Source of the DNA: Hydra vulgaris
Taxonomy: Eukaryota > Cnidaria > Hydrozoa > Anthoathecata > Hydridae
DNA: 64,000 bases
Direction: 5' to 3'
NCBI RefSeq assembly: GCF_038396675.1
Contig: NC_088934.1
Coordinates: forward strand, 2,748,501 to 2,812,500
A program made the position numbers and the translations under genes. Positions 10,981-21,159 of the stretch are shown here, one piece after another (within the stretch, counting starts at the first letter, position 1; each line of letters opens with the position of its first letter). Below the pieces are notes generated by a model that had not been told where the DNA came from, did not search any database, and worked only from the letters and a program-made list of their open reading frames with translations.

Positions 10981-11890
10981 ATTTACAACTCATTCTGATG
11001 ACAATTAAAATTTTACATGTTTAAAAACTTTCAAACATTAAAAAATAATTATATGAAATTTGGAAGAAGAAGAAAAATTTTGAATTTAGAATTAGATAGT
11101 AAATTAAAATATTTTATCAACTAATTGCCCTCGCATGTATTGTGAATCTTTTGGAATATTTTTATTCCCAGGCTATATTAGGTAAAATATGATAATAAAA
11201 CAAAATTTTTTATTTAAAAAGTACAAATAACTTTAAAAATATTCATTAAAGAAAAAAATTATTTATTGCGGTTTTATTTTTAAAACTAATTATTTGACCT
11301 TTTAAAAAAGCTTAAACGATAAGGGAAGGGGGAACCGGAGAGTAAATGGCTCTCCCACCTAAATAGTTTTGTGAACCTCTTTATTTAATTTAGCTATAAG
11401 TATTTTTATTTTTACGTTATTTTAAATTAAGTTTTGAAAATGCATCTTTGATTATGAGCAATATTTTGGAGTTGAGCCCTTCCCCCTTGAAAAAAATCTT
11501 ATAAACGCGTATGCTACAAAGTTATGTTTCTCTAAAACTACCGATCCAAATTATGTGAAATCTTGGGCATAAACACTTTACCATAGAATTTTTTGAAAAG
11601 AATAATAAATTTGGGCAGGTATCAGGAAATTACTATGGCTACCTTTCTGTAACCGTCTCACTCTGCGATGACGTAAGTATAAATTCCTCAGCAAAATTTT
11701 CTAAAAAAGATTTGCCTCTACCTTACAGGCACGAATAACTTAAGATAAGTTATTTTTAAATCATACACAATGTCTATGTGTTTAAAAATTTATATGCCAC
11801 ATGAAAAACTTGCATTAAAGTGAAACTGATAATAAGTTTTTAGTTAAACGTTTTGCATTAAATTATCAATACATTATAACATTGTAATGA
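10981..11890. other. No recognisable gene
   Basis: AT-rich sequence without open frames of note. At the end (11893-11935) GGAAGACCGGGGCTAGTTGC and AGGGGTAAGTTGC mark the terminus of a pogo-type element like the MITE at 16584. Confidence 0.35.
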
Positions 11891-11950
11891 AGGAAGACCG
11901 GGGCTAGTTGCAACAGGGGTAAGTTGCAACAACGCGATTTAAAGAATTAT

Positions 11951-11955
11951 CGCCG
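11951..11955. repeat. Target-site duplication, left copy (CGCCG)
   Basis: CGCCG directly precedes the CAC of element A and recurs directly after its right end at 15306-15310. A 5-bp GC-rich duplication is the known signature of Transib/RAG-type integration. Confidence 0.85.
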
Positions 11956-11993
11956 CACAGTGGGCCAGAATGCACTTTTACTGGACAAAATTC
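11956..11993 (+). repeat. Left end of element A, RSS-like with 22-bp spacer
   Basis: Heptamer CACAGTG at 11956-11962, spacer 11963-11984 (22 bp), then ACAAAATTC at 11985-11993. The heptamer equals the consensus vertebrate V(D)J recombination signal heptamer and the second box shares ACAAAA with its nonamer. Confidence 0.75.
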
Positions 11994-12084
11994 ATAACTA
12001 ATTTAATATTAGAGCTATATTCACTAAAATTAGTATGAGTACTAATATGATGTCTGCGCTTTTTATGAAGGTAATATTTTTTTA

Positions 12085-12275
12085 TTTCGTTGCTATGGAT
12101 ACCTTTATTTTGCTTAGCAACAACCTACTTTTGTTATCTGCAGATATTTTATAAGTGCTATATTCACTAAATTTGGCATGAGTACCAATATGAGATCACA
12201 CTTCTTACAAAAGTGATAATTTTTTAAATTTAGTTGTTATGGATACTTATATTGCTTAGTTACCGGATACTTTCC
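12085..12275. repeat. Left subterminal repeats of element A
   Basis: Two diverged copies of a block of about 145 bp. Each has TATATTCACTAAA, ATGAGTAC.AATATGA and a GTTGCTATGGATACC-like word (12089 and 12233) followed by GCTTAG. The same motif lies inverted near the right end (14601-14637 and 14750-14782). Subterminal repeats are often transposase binding sites; that role is inferred. Confidence 0.7.
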
Positions 12276-12435
12276 TTAGTTACAAAGTGGTAAATTGATA
12301 TTTGAATATCTTATCGGATTTTTGACCCACCTATATTGAATAAAAATTGAGTATTTAGGTAAATAATGTTTTAGGAATAATAAAAGCAAAAAATAGTGCA
12401 AGAAAACGTTATCAATTTTAAATTACATCAAAAAA

Positions 12436-14415
12436 TTATAAAACAATAATATCGTTTGAAGATTGTTTAAGTAATTGTAAAACATCTGAAGGAAATGCTT
12501 TATGATTTGTTTGGTGTGATGTTGATTTACGCAATGATGAAATAACAGGATCACTGGAAACTAGGAGTCTATTGATAAGATCAGTATTTATTGCTTTTCT
12601 GGATGTTTTTCGGCTGAAATTTTCGCGATAAGATTTAAAGTCTTTATTTCTAGCCTCTTGAGCTTCCTCTGACATAAGTCCGATGGGTAATATAAGGCTT
12701 TTAATTATGTCATGTCCATGTATCAATTCTTTGTGAACTGATTGAGCCATGTAATACCATGGATAAAGGGACACATATAATCTAAAAGTGTCAAAACAAT
12801 AATCCTTGAACTTTAAGCAGTCTATTTCATATCCTGAAGAGAGCGTTACCAAGATAATGTAAAATCTGAATATAAGGTTTTGGTCAATACCCAGAATTTC
12901 AGCTATTTGTTCATATGCTGCAAAAGCACGCCTTGAGGTATTGCCATCATTACTTGTTCCAGAACCACCACTTTTAGGGAAATCAACAACAAGTCCCATT
13001 TTGTTCATAAAATCAGTCTGAATCTTTTGTTTAGCTACAGATGCCTTTTCTTTGTGTTCTTTAGATCTTGCTTGCCACTTTCTTGTTTCTTTTTTATATG
13101 CAATGTGCAATAACATCTCAAAAAATCGAATCCATGCATGAAGACTGGAAAGACCATATTTGAACTCTCTGTTAGTATAATCTATATTAAGGATATCAAG
13201 ACTATTTATATTTTTTGGAGAGACACCACACACTGAACAGCATTGGTATGAGTTATTTTTTTCAGATAATATTGTTTGAACCTTCCCATCAATCATTGTA
13301 AGTTCAATAATACAATTCACTTCAATAGAAGATCCGCAAATCTCTAATAAAATCATACCCAAGCTTTCTATCTCACTTTTAATGTACTGATCTTCTTCAA
13401 TCACAGATTCCTTGGATTCCATTTTGTATGCAAATCTTATGGGTGTACAATAGGCTGTGGAGGACGACTTTTGATTTCTCCAAATAGGCACCTTTTCGTT
13501 GCTGTTGTTAAATCCAGTCAAATCCAATGGGACAAGACAAGTAATAAATAATGATTCTTCACGCTTTAAACCTCTGTTAATTTCGGGTTCTGATAAAACT
13601 TGTTTATAAATGCTTCGGCCAGTAGCACCATCAAAACCAGCCTTACACGTTAGTGTCATTGTTTTTATTGCTTTGTCGTTCAATATCAAGTGCCTTAGCA
13701 CAGGTTCCTGAACTGCACAGATTCTTTGCAAAGTATGAGTCATTAAATCTTTTAAAGGAACTGAAGCTGAATAGTCCTCCACTGTTATGTTTGCAGGATA
13801 ACATTTCAATTTTGCATCTCTGACATCATTGTAAGCGGGGTAGATGTTATATTCTTTCTCCAAGGCTCCGCTTCTAATCAATTGATAGGAAGCTTTTGTC
13901 ACACTTGCATCAATTATCAAAGCCAGTGCTTTGTCTGCTGAATATTTAGTTGCTTTATCTGTATTTGATATATTTAAAACATTCTTGGCAGCAATAACAA
14001 CAGATTCATCTCTAAATTTTTTATTAGCAGCAAAAAATAATTCATGGGATGAACGAGATTCAATTAAACAAGATACACGCCGTTTTTTAGTTTTATTAGA
14101 ACTATTATCAAATGCAACTGGTTTTCGACCACGTCTACTTGCAGTTGGTTCATTGTCTTTTTTTCTGACAATTAAATATTCATTAGGCCAGTTCCCAAAC
14201 TTCTTTTCAAAATTTTTCACAGTATAGTTTGCAGATTTCCACTTTTTTTTATACAAGTAAACAAATCGTTGAACAGCATGTCTAAAATCAACGTCTTTAA
14301 AATCAGCAAATTTTGGCTGAATAAATTTTAATATATCTTCAGTAATAATTTGTTTTGAAATACTAAGATTGTTTTTTTGGAGAAAATTATGAATGTCTAA
14401 GTTTAACAAAACCAT
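12436..14415 (-). CDS. RAG1/Transib-like DDE transposase, 659 residues, intact
   Basis: Uninterrupted frame from ATG at 14415. The RAG1 core layout can be followed by eye. First catalytic Asp D262 lies in KAGFDGATGRS (compare CDGMGD of RAG1). Second Asp D376 lies in MIDGKV, followed by a CxxC at 393/396 (CSVCG; RAG1 has CTLCD). LHAW (H426) is followed by the RKWQAR and MGLVVDFPKSG region. Then comes HKELIH (H561, H566; RAG1 HKTLAH) and, 21 residues later, E587 in SEEAQEARNKDFKSYRENF (RAG1 SEGNESGNKLFRRFR). The basic stretch SRRGRKP...KKRR near residues 93-113 may be a nuclear signal or DNA contact. It probably cuts and pastes its own element. RAG1-specific RING/zinc N-terminal parts are absent. 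Family assignment rests on motif matching. A related superfamily such as Chapaev is the main alternative. Confidence 0.82.
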   Translation of the reverse strand: MVLLNLDIHNFLQKNNLSISKQIITEDILKFIQPKFADFKDVDFRHAVQRFVYLYKKKWKSANYTVKNFEKKFGNWPNEYLIVRKKDNEPTASRRGRKPVAFDNSSNKTKKRRVSCLIESRSSHELFFAANKKFRDESVVIAAKNVLNISNTDKATKYSADKALALIIDASVTKASYQLIRSGALEKEYNIYPAYNDVRDAKLKCYPANITVEDYSASVPLKDLMTHTLQRICAVQEPVLRHLILNDKAIKTMTLTCKAGFDGATGRSIYKQVLSEPEINRGLKREESLFITCLVPLDLTGFNNSNEKVPIWRNQKSSSTAYCTPIRFAYKMESKESVIEEDQYIKSEIESLGMILLEICGSSIEVNCIIELTMIDGKVQTILSEKNNSYQCCSVCGVSPKNINSLDILNIDYTNREFKYGLSSLHAWIRFFEMLLHIAYKKETRKWQARSKEHKEKASVAKQKIQTDFMNKMGLVVDFPKSGGSGTSNDGNTSRRAFAAYEQIAEILGIDQNLIFRFYIILVTLSSGYEIDCLKFKDYCFDTFRLYVSLYPWYYMAQSVHKELIHGHDIIKSLILPIGLMSEEAQEARNKDFKSYRENFSRKTSRKAINTDLINRLLVSSDPVISSLRKSTSHQTNHKAFPSDVLQLLKQSSNDIIVL

Positions 14416-14600
14416 ATCTAAATAATTATTGTAACAAGTATTTTGTATTTAAAAGTAAAATGTTATAATATATATGCCGCCTGGACTACTATTACTCGTT
14501 AGTTATTAAGTTACTACAAGTGTTAGTAATTAAAATTAAAAGTAATTAAATTACTGTCAGTGTTAGTAATTAAATTACTAACAGCTACCGAAAATATGTT

Positions 14601-14782
14601 GTTGCTATGTTATGCAAAGTAAGGTATCCATAGTAACCAAAAAAAGTTAACCTCATAAGAATTCTGAATCTCATTTTAATACATACCCCCAATATTGTGT
14701 ATTTAGCGCAAGTAAAATACTGTTAAAACAACGTTAATGTAAAAATGAGTTGTTGCTATGCAAAATTTAGTACCATAGCAAC
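14601..14782. repeat. Right subterminal repeats of element A
   Basis: GTTGCTAT...GGTATCCATAGTAAC (14601-14637) and GTTGCTATG...CCATAGCAAC (14750-14782) are two short interrupted inverted repeats. Each is the mirror image of the left subterminal motifs. Confidence 0.65.
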
Positions 14783-15276
14783 CAAGTTAAAACATACATA
14801 AAATCTGAACGGGGATTTAAGGGGACGAGCAATCAATTAAAACTCGATTGAAGCATCATATAGCTCAAATAAATATAAGATAACACATGGCAAATTGTGG
14901 TAATTATTAGTTATTGTGCGGCAAAAAATAAGTTTCTTAAGAAATTTTTTTTTAATCTGTGATTTTCAAAGTATAACTGAGATAACATGCTATGACAAAT
15001 TGATTTCACACATTGGTTTTTCTTATCTCTAAATACTCTAGAATAACATATACTAATTTTTTGTTTCAAAAACGTAGATGTAATTGAAATATAACACAAC
15101 GTTGATGTCACCGTTAATTACTTATTTATAATTTTTTTTTATTTTAATTTTATCTCAATATTCAAATGCTTAGAGTCCTGGTAACTAAGGGATTTAATAT
15201 AAATAAATTATCAATAGATTTCTCCTAATATATGTAGATACTAAAATTAAATAAGATTAGACAACTAAAATTTTTC

Positions 15277-15305
15277 CCATTTTGTCCACCTACTGGCCCA
15301 CTGTG
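15277..15305 (-). repeat. Right end of element A, RSS-like with 13-bp spacer
   Basis: Read on the minus strand: CACAGTG (15305-15299), a 13-bp spacer (15298-15286), then ACAAAATGG (15285-15277). Compared with the left end, the ACAAAA box is 9 bp closer to the heptamer. Confidence 0.75.
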
Positions 15306-15895
15306 CGCCGTCAGAAATATGCAATCCGTTTAATAAACTTTGCGGATCGAAACACTCATTCCAAACCACTTTTTATTGAAATGAAGGTTCTCAATATTTA
15401 TGAGCTTAATGTTTTTAATGTTTTGTGCTTTATGTATATGTGGAAAAATGACATATCTTTACCCCTTTTTTAAGATCTCTTTTGTTTGAAACCAATAAAT
15501 AAATATACACTTAGAAACAATAATTTTATACATGAGCCCTTTTGTCGAACCAAGTTTAATCAGTTTTGTATTGCATATCGTCCACCCTATCTTGGGAATA
15601 AAATTTTTTTGTCCAATTTCGATATGCATTTTACTTTTCCCATTTTCAAATATAAACTAAAAAATTTAATTATCTCAATGGATTTTTTAATTGTAATTTT
15701 ATACTTTCTTTATAACTTTTATTGGTTATTACGTTTTATTTTGTTGATTATGCTTTGATGTAGTTTATATACACATGCTTGTAAAAGGTTCTGATGATAA
15801 GATCAGTACGATCTTCTTTCAGAAACCTTGTTTGTGTTTGTGAAAGAAATTTATTTACTACGGCAACAAATGTAAACTAAAAAAAAAAAAAAAAG
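15306..15895 (+). pseudogene. LINE 3' fragment with poly-A tail
   Basis: Plus-strand words RRQKYAIRLINFADRNTHSK, PLFIEMKVLNIYELNVFNVL and YRPPYLGNKI are the LINE C-terminal region also seen at 2575-2936. One break near 15470 is followed by a second frame. The shared 3' UTR stem-loop (GGTTCTGATGATAAG...CTTTCAGAAACC, about 15787-15826) is followed by a pure A run at about 15879-15894. The left part is cut by element A. Confidence 0.7.
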
Positions 15896-16581
15896 TAGTG
15901 AATAGATTCGCATAGAGGGGAGGAGCGTATAGCTCTCCCCTTCCACCTCTGACCTGAAATCAATAAAAAGCTTTTTTTCAATTACTGCGCTATTACTGTG
16001 CGCTAAAATTGCGAAAACAAAATTTAAATGCAGCTATGATACCTCATATCATTTTGTATAACCGGGTTGGAGCTGCTCCGGCATCTTTACTATCCAAAAA
16101 TACAAAATTTCCTTAACGTAAAAATAAAGAATGTGTTAATCTTATAACTATTTGTATCGTTTTATAATGTGAAAAAATAATTAAAAACATGCTTAAAAAG
16201 TTATTTATCTGTGTTGTGTTCATTTTCTTAAGGAATCGGGTATTAGCACCTCCTAACCAATTTTAAAAACTGTTTGGAAAGTAAAATAGAAATAAATTTG
16301 CAACAAGTTACGAAAATAATATTTTACATTTCCGAATTTTTAAATAATACAACCCAACATTATAAGGTAATATTTTACAACTGCCATTGAGGGACTACTA
16401 TGACATCATATGTCGATAGAAGTCGGATTAGGAATTAAAATTATTGCTTTAAAATAAAGAATTAATAAAAATCTCATCAACAAGAAATACTTTTTAATTA
16501 GACTGAAGATGTATAGATAGTTTTGTCTTGGCTTTTAGTAAATGATAAAAAATTAAAATTCCAATAATGCAACTGTATAAG
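15896..16581. other. No recognisable gene
   Basis: Includes a short GC-richer patch at 15915-15950 (AGGGGAGGAGCGTATAGCTC) of unknown origin. No open frame worth reporting. Confidence 0.35.
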
Positions 16582-16583
16582 TA

Positions 16584-17505
16584 GGAGAGACCGGGGCTAG
16601 TTGGCCGCAGGGGTAAGTTGACGAACTGCGTTTATCTTTAGAGCCTTTCATCAGAAAGTGACAAAAATTACTCAGAAACTTCCTTATTGACCATTTCATC
16701 ATTCACTGTAGTATTGTCAGGATTCGCGCATGCGCATGGGAGATATTGAGATTTATGCGTTTTTTGGACATAAACGTAACTTTTAGAACATCGCTTCCTT
16801 TTTACTTTACAAAGAAAGTATTTAGTCGTATAGAAAAAAAATTATTGTAAAAGTTCCAGTCACAATTGGTTTACTATATCCAGTCAGACTTTTTTTTCAA
16901 AGCTGCCATTTTTCAGGATCTATAGACTGTTTATTAAAAAAAAGCTTTCGGGGTAAGTTGACAAATTTTTCACGGGGTAAGTTGGCTCATAGCATTTACT
17001 ATGGAAAAAAATATTTATTTTTATAAAATTATTATTATTTTTTTTTTAATTTTTAACAATATTGAAAATATTTATTCTTACAAAAAAATAAAAAAAAAAT
17101 TTTGTTTAGTTTTTTTTTCCACACATAAAAGGTGGGCTACTGTTTGGCTTTTATACGGACTAATATGTGGTACCAGCTAAAAGTAATATTAAATTTTGGG
17201 ATAAAATTGTTGCAAAAATTAATTTAAAAAAAATTTCTATTAATTTTGCACTTAATAGTGCATTAATAATCATTTTTATAGTTTGCGCCAACTTACCCCG
17301 TGGTGGGGTAAGTTGGCGCAAATTTTTTTTTTTTTTTGAGGATCTGGAAAGGCCCCAAAATTTTTTTTTGTAAATGAATGCAAATTTTATAAGATACCCT
17401 AATCCATACTCTTTAAGACTACAATTTAATATTTTTAAAAAAATGTACTGTTAGGGCTACAGAGCTCATAGAGTAAAAACCGAGCCAACTAGCCCCGGTC
17501 TCCCC
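16584..17505. mobile_element. 922-bp MITE with 22-bp terminal repeats, pogo-like
   Basis: Left end GGAGAGACCGGGGCTAGTTG and right end, inverted, GGGGAGACCGGGGCTAGTTG differ at one base, and both are flanked by TA (16582-16583, 17506-17507). The interior has no transposase but repeats GGGGTAAGTTG at 16610, 16950 and 16974 and inside a hairpin at 17282-17322. A related end (rc of AACTAACCCCGAAATCCCC at about 21137-21156) lies just downstream of a pogo-like transposase relic, so I infer that this is a non-autonomous pogo-type element. Confidence 0.75.
17282..17322. repeat. Perfect hairpin, 18-bp arms, in the pogo-like MITE
   Basis: Arms 17282-17299 and 17305-17322 are exact reverse complements with a 5-nt loop. 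The arm contains the GGGGTAAGTTGGC motif that recurs through the MITE. Confidence 0.95.
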
Positions 17506-17507
17506 TA

Positions 17508-19619
17508 CCATTTTTAACAATAGACATCACGTATCAATAAGCCACAGCCGTCTAAAAAAATTTTTATTTAAATTTTATCACTTGCCAAACCTTTTTGCAT
17601 GTCACAACACTAGTGGTACCTATTTTGCTAGTTTTCATCACTTACGATACCTTTTTGCAAGTTACAACTCTTGTAATATTTATTTTGGCCTTATTAAACA
17701 TAAAATATTTTTAAAAACAATACACATTAACACTATAAGCAAATATTCACATGCATTAACATTAAGAAAATATTATTCACTATGATGTTGCAACTGCAGC
17801 AGCAAACTAGAATTGTTTCATGCAATTATTAACAGCTTCAGAATCTGTTTCATCTTTTTGTCTGTAAGAAATAGAGTAAATCCTGTGTTGCAATCTTTTC
17901 TTTACTATTTCTACTTTGCCATCATACACGGCAGACTTGGATTGTTCAGTATCATACCATTCATAAATAAATTTTCAACCAACAACTCTCTCAGACATCA
18001 TCTTAGTCATCAAGTTGTTATGTAGTCTGATTAAATTAGTCGGATCGAAATTTTGTTTCCTCATTGAAAACTTTTCTACACGTCAACATTTATTGTAATG
18101 TATATAATTTCAATATAGATTATTCAAAAAAGAATTTATAAAAAATGTAAAATTTAATAAATTACTTATTCAACAAAAGCATTATTAATATTATCATAAA
18201 TAAAAATAATATAATAACTATTAAATCTAAAAAAAGCTTGTTTTTATTATCACTTTCTTATTATTAGCAGTTTTTTCGGCTTTGTAAAACGCGATATTCG
18301 CGTACCTATATATAGGTGTATATATATATTTTTGATCACTTTTATGTCCAAGAGCCTCAATGTTCATATTTTTTACCTTTTTTACCCTTTTTCAAGTCCA
18401 TTTTTAGCACAACTCTCTATGTTAAAATAATTAAATTATTTTCTTTCCAAAGTTTGATCTTAGTTAGAAGAAACAAATAAAATTGAATTGCTATTTTATT
18501 AATTGAGATTTAAATTTAAATTAAAACGCATTGGAAGAAAGATTACAACATCGTTAAATTTTATATAACTGCGTTCAAACGGTTAACAGTAGACAGAAGC
18601 AGACTTTAAATTCGAGTTCAGCAACCCAATTTTATATAAAACTGATAAAATTTAAGTACATAACTTCAACTTTTATAAAATTTTGTTGCGCTGTGTCATT
18701 AACAAAGGCCAGATAAAAAACCCTGAAAATTTATGTAGAAATTGTTGCAAGTCCAATATTCTGGACTATGAATATTCTATAGACATTGGAACTAAGCTTG
18801 GAGGCTTCGGTCCATTGAAATCCGAAGTATTAAGGACGTCCATGTTGGTTTAAATTCGGACTAATGGATAATCATCCATGCTACGAAATTCATAGCTGTA
18901 TGATTTTTAAGTGATTTCTCCACTTTCAACACATTTTTCATCAGATTTTTTATCACATTTTTTATCAGATCTTCATTGAAACTGTTTGAGATAAGTTGTC
19001 ATTTGTCACTGTCTGAAATGGTTTTATGCAAATTTGAATCAATTTCAAACTTAGATAAACTTCTTTTAACAGAGGAAATGTACCTTGTGTCGATTCAATC
19101 TATTATAGATTTTTTTTCTCAGAATTAGTTTCAAAAATGCAATATCAATATCAAAAAAAATTAAGTTACAGTTAAAATTTTGACATTAACTTAACATTAC
19201 TTTTTGCCGCTTTTTTAAACAAAATTTTAAAATTGTCATTGCTTAAAGGTTTTTTGCAAAATAATCTGCAGTCCGCAGAAATCAGAGAAAATCAAATGTA
19301 TTTAAAATTTTGTATACAGATTCACATAAAATATTTCAATTAATAAAATAACCATCAATTTTATTTGTTTCTTCTAACTGAGACTAACAAAGGAATTAAT
19401 TTAATTATTTTTAACGTCTAAAATAAGACCATTGAGGCACTTAAGCAACCCCTAAAAAAGATTGAAAATTTAAAATAAATAAAAAATTATACTAATAAAA
19501 CAGGGGTCTGCGTAGCAGAGACTCCTTGGTACTTTAGATCTTTTCATAACCTCAAAATGAAGCAGTGAGTTGTAAATGCAAACTTGCAAGAAAAAAACTG
19601 AAAATGGACTTTCCCCAAC
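17508..19619. other. No recognisable gene (2.1 kb)
   Basis: AT-rich. Short open frames at 17582-17785 and 17813-18025 (plus) have no start context, domains or splice structure I could support. Confidence 0.35.
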
Positions 19620-19818
19620 ATTTTAATTTTTTTTTTGTAGTTATTTTAGATGCTCCCAGAAGTCCTTACGGCCTTATCACAGAGCACCGCGGGAGAGCAA
19701 TTAACAAGAAGTTCACGCCTCCTTTCGTACCAATTTCGCTTGTTGGACTAGAGCTGGCATCGAACCTAGGACCTCTGGATTCTGAGCCAGAACTCTAACC
19801 ACTACGCCACGGATGCTC
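19620..19818 (-). mobile_element. tRNA-derived SINE
   Basis: On the minus strand a tRNA-like head has an A box (TGGCGTAGTGGTTAGAG) and a B box (GGTTCGATGCC) at about 19818-19745. A body containing AATTGGTACGAAAGGAGGCG and GTTAATTGCTCTCCCGC follows, and then an A-rich tail near 19640-19622. The same body is found behind another head at 31563-31780. Confidence 0.8.
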
Positions 19819-20129
19819 AATAGCAGTGGTAATGGAGGCAGCAAACCATGTTATTGATTGAAAAAAAAAACATTGATTCGAGCATCAGCAAAAAAGTATG
19901 GAATCTAGTACTCAACTCTTTCTTTTTACATAAATAAAACAAAAAATAATTTTTAATATGTAAATGCCACTACTTATTACTGGTTATAAAAAGTCGCGTC
20001 ATCAAAAGTTGCCTTATCAAAAGTCGCGTCAAGTTTTTACTTTTAAATAAGAAATAGTTATTGTTTCATATATATCAATAGCTTTTGATATTTATTTTGG
20101 ATAATCATCATATCAAGCACAAAAGCTTG

Positions 20130-20920
20130 TATTTTAATCTGCTATTAAGTATGGCATTAATTTTCAAAAATCGTGGTAAAATTCTTTGGTCACTTTTTTT
20201 GTGATGAGGAATGCTTTGTTACTTACTTGAATCACTTTATTCGACATGTCAAACCAACAAAAGAAAAACCTTTGATCTTAATTTTAGACAACCATCAACC
20301 TTATTTATCTATTTAATTAATAATATTGTGTAAATATAATGATATAGTTTTGTTTTCCTTCCTTCTTTATTGCTCTCATAAATTTCAACCTCTTGATTTG
20401 GATCATTCAAAAAATGCGTAAATAATGCACTTGACTCATGGATGAAAAGTAGCCCTGAAAAAGTAATGAGTTTATATGATATTCCAGGAATTGCGAAAAT
20501 AGCCATACAGCATTCACTTATACAGCAAAATATAACTTCTGATTTTAGAGTGGCAGAAATATTCCCATATGACATTCACACGTCATTCTGACATATATTA
20601 TTTTTAGATGCAGATTTAGCAACTCAATCTAAAGCAATTATTAACATTAATATATAAACACCTCGATCTCAGATGCGATTCCATATCCGGTGTCATTAGA
20701 GTTTTTCTCAGAAATTTCAAGACCCCTACCAAAAGCGCAACCAAGAAAAAAAAACTAGAACAAAGAGGTTCATTCACTAAATTAAAAAGGAAGCATGCAG
20801 AATTCCTAACAGATACTCCAGTAAAACAGCGACTTATGGCTGAAGCATAAATTAGTTTTAGAAAGAGAAAATCAAATACTTCAACACCAACAAAAAACAT
20901 TAGTTTGAATTGAAATGTAA
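20130..20920 (+). pseudogene. pogo/Tigger-like transposase (DDE_1 type), C-terminal part
   Basis: Plus-strand frames give FVTYLNHFIRHVKPTKEKP and LILILDNHQPYLSI (second catalytic Asp in LDNH, about 20215-20310), then SHKFQPLDL, then VNNALDSWMKSSPEKVMSLY, DIPGIAKIAIQHSL and SDFRVAEIFPYDI (to about 20575). After a gap comes a basic tail with KTPTKSATKKKKLEQ and FLTDTPVKQRL. This order is that of pogo/Tigger-type transposases, which cut and paste at TA. At least two frameshifts and several stops kill it. A terminus of the GGGG..TAGTTGC type follows at about 21132-21156. Confidence 0.75.
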
Positions 20921-21129
20921 ATTCAATTCAAATTTTTTTTAAATAAAATGTTCATGTGTTTTTATATCCTAAAATCAGAAGCATTTTTGTTTCGCTATTG
21001 AAAAATAACTAACTTTTATATTATATTTATCAATTTTGAACTAATGCGTCTCTAAGATCTATTTTACCCTGAAAAAACATTTTCAAAAACGTCAAAGTTA
21101 TAGAAGACAAATATAGTTTTGAAAATTTT

Positions 21130-21156
21130 GTTGCAACTAACCCCGAAATCCCCTAC
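21130..21156 (-). repeat. Terminal repeat of a pogo-like element, right end
   Basis: Read inverted it starts GGGGATTTCGGGGTTAGTTG and is followed by TA on the plus strand. It matches the ends of the MITE at 16584-17505 in pattern (GGGGA...CGGGGYTAGTTG). Confidence 0.55.
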
Positions 21157-21159
21157 TAC

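Larger units (their letters stand above)
11956..15305 (-). mobile_element. RAG1/Transib-like DNA transposon A, apparently complete
   Basis: 3,350 bp bounded by CACAGTGGGCCAG at both ends (inverted) and by a 5-bp CGCCG duplication. One intact transposase gene fills the minus strand. Subterminal regions carry repeated GTTGCTATGGATACC-type motifs on both sides (12089, 12233; reverse at 14623 and 14771). It sits next to a LINE 3' fragment whose reading frame appears on the right flank. No RAG2-like frame is present. Intact gene, intact ends and a perfect target duplication suggest fairly recent insertion. Confidence 0.85.

Noticed and set aside
13931-14227. 98-residue open frame on the plus strand
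   Set aside because: Antisense shadow of the intact transposase of element A.
11956-15305. RAG2-like second gene in element A
   Set aside because: No open frame of kelch-repeat type on either strand; the remaining space is AT-rich subterminal sequence.
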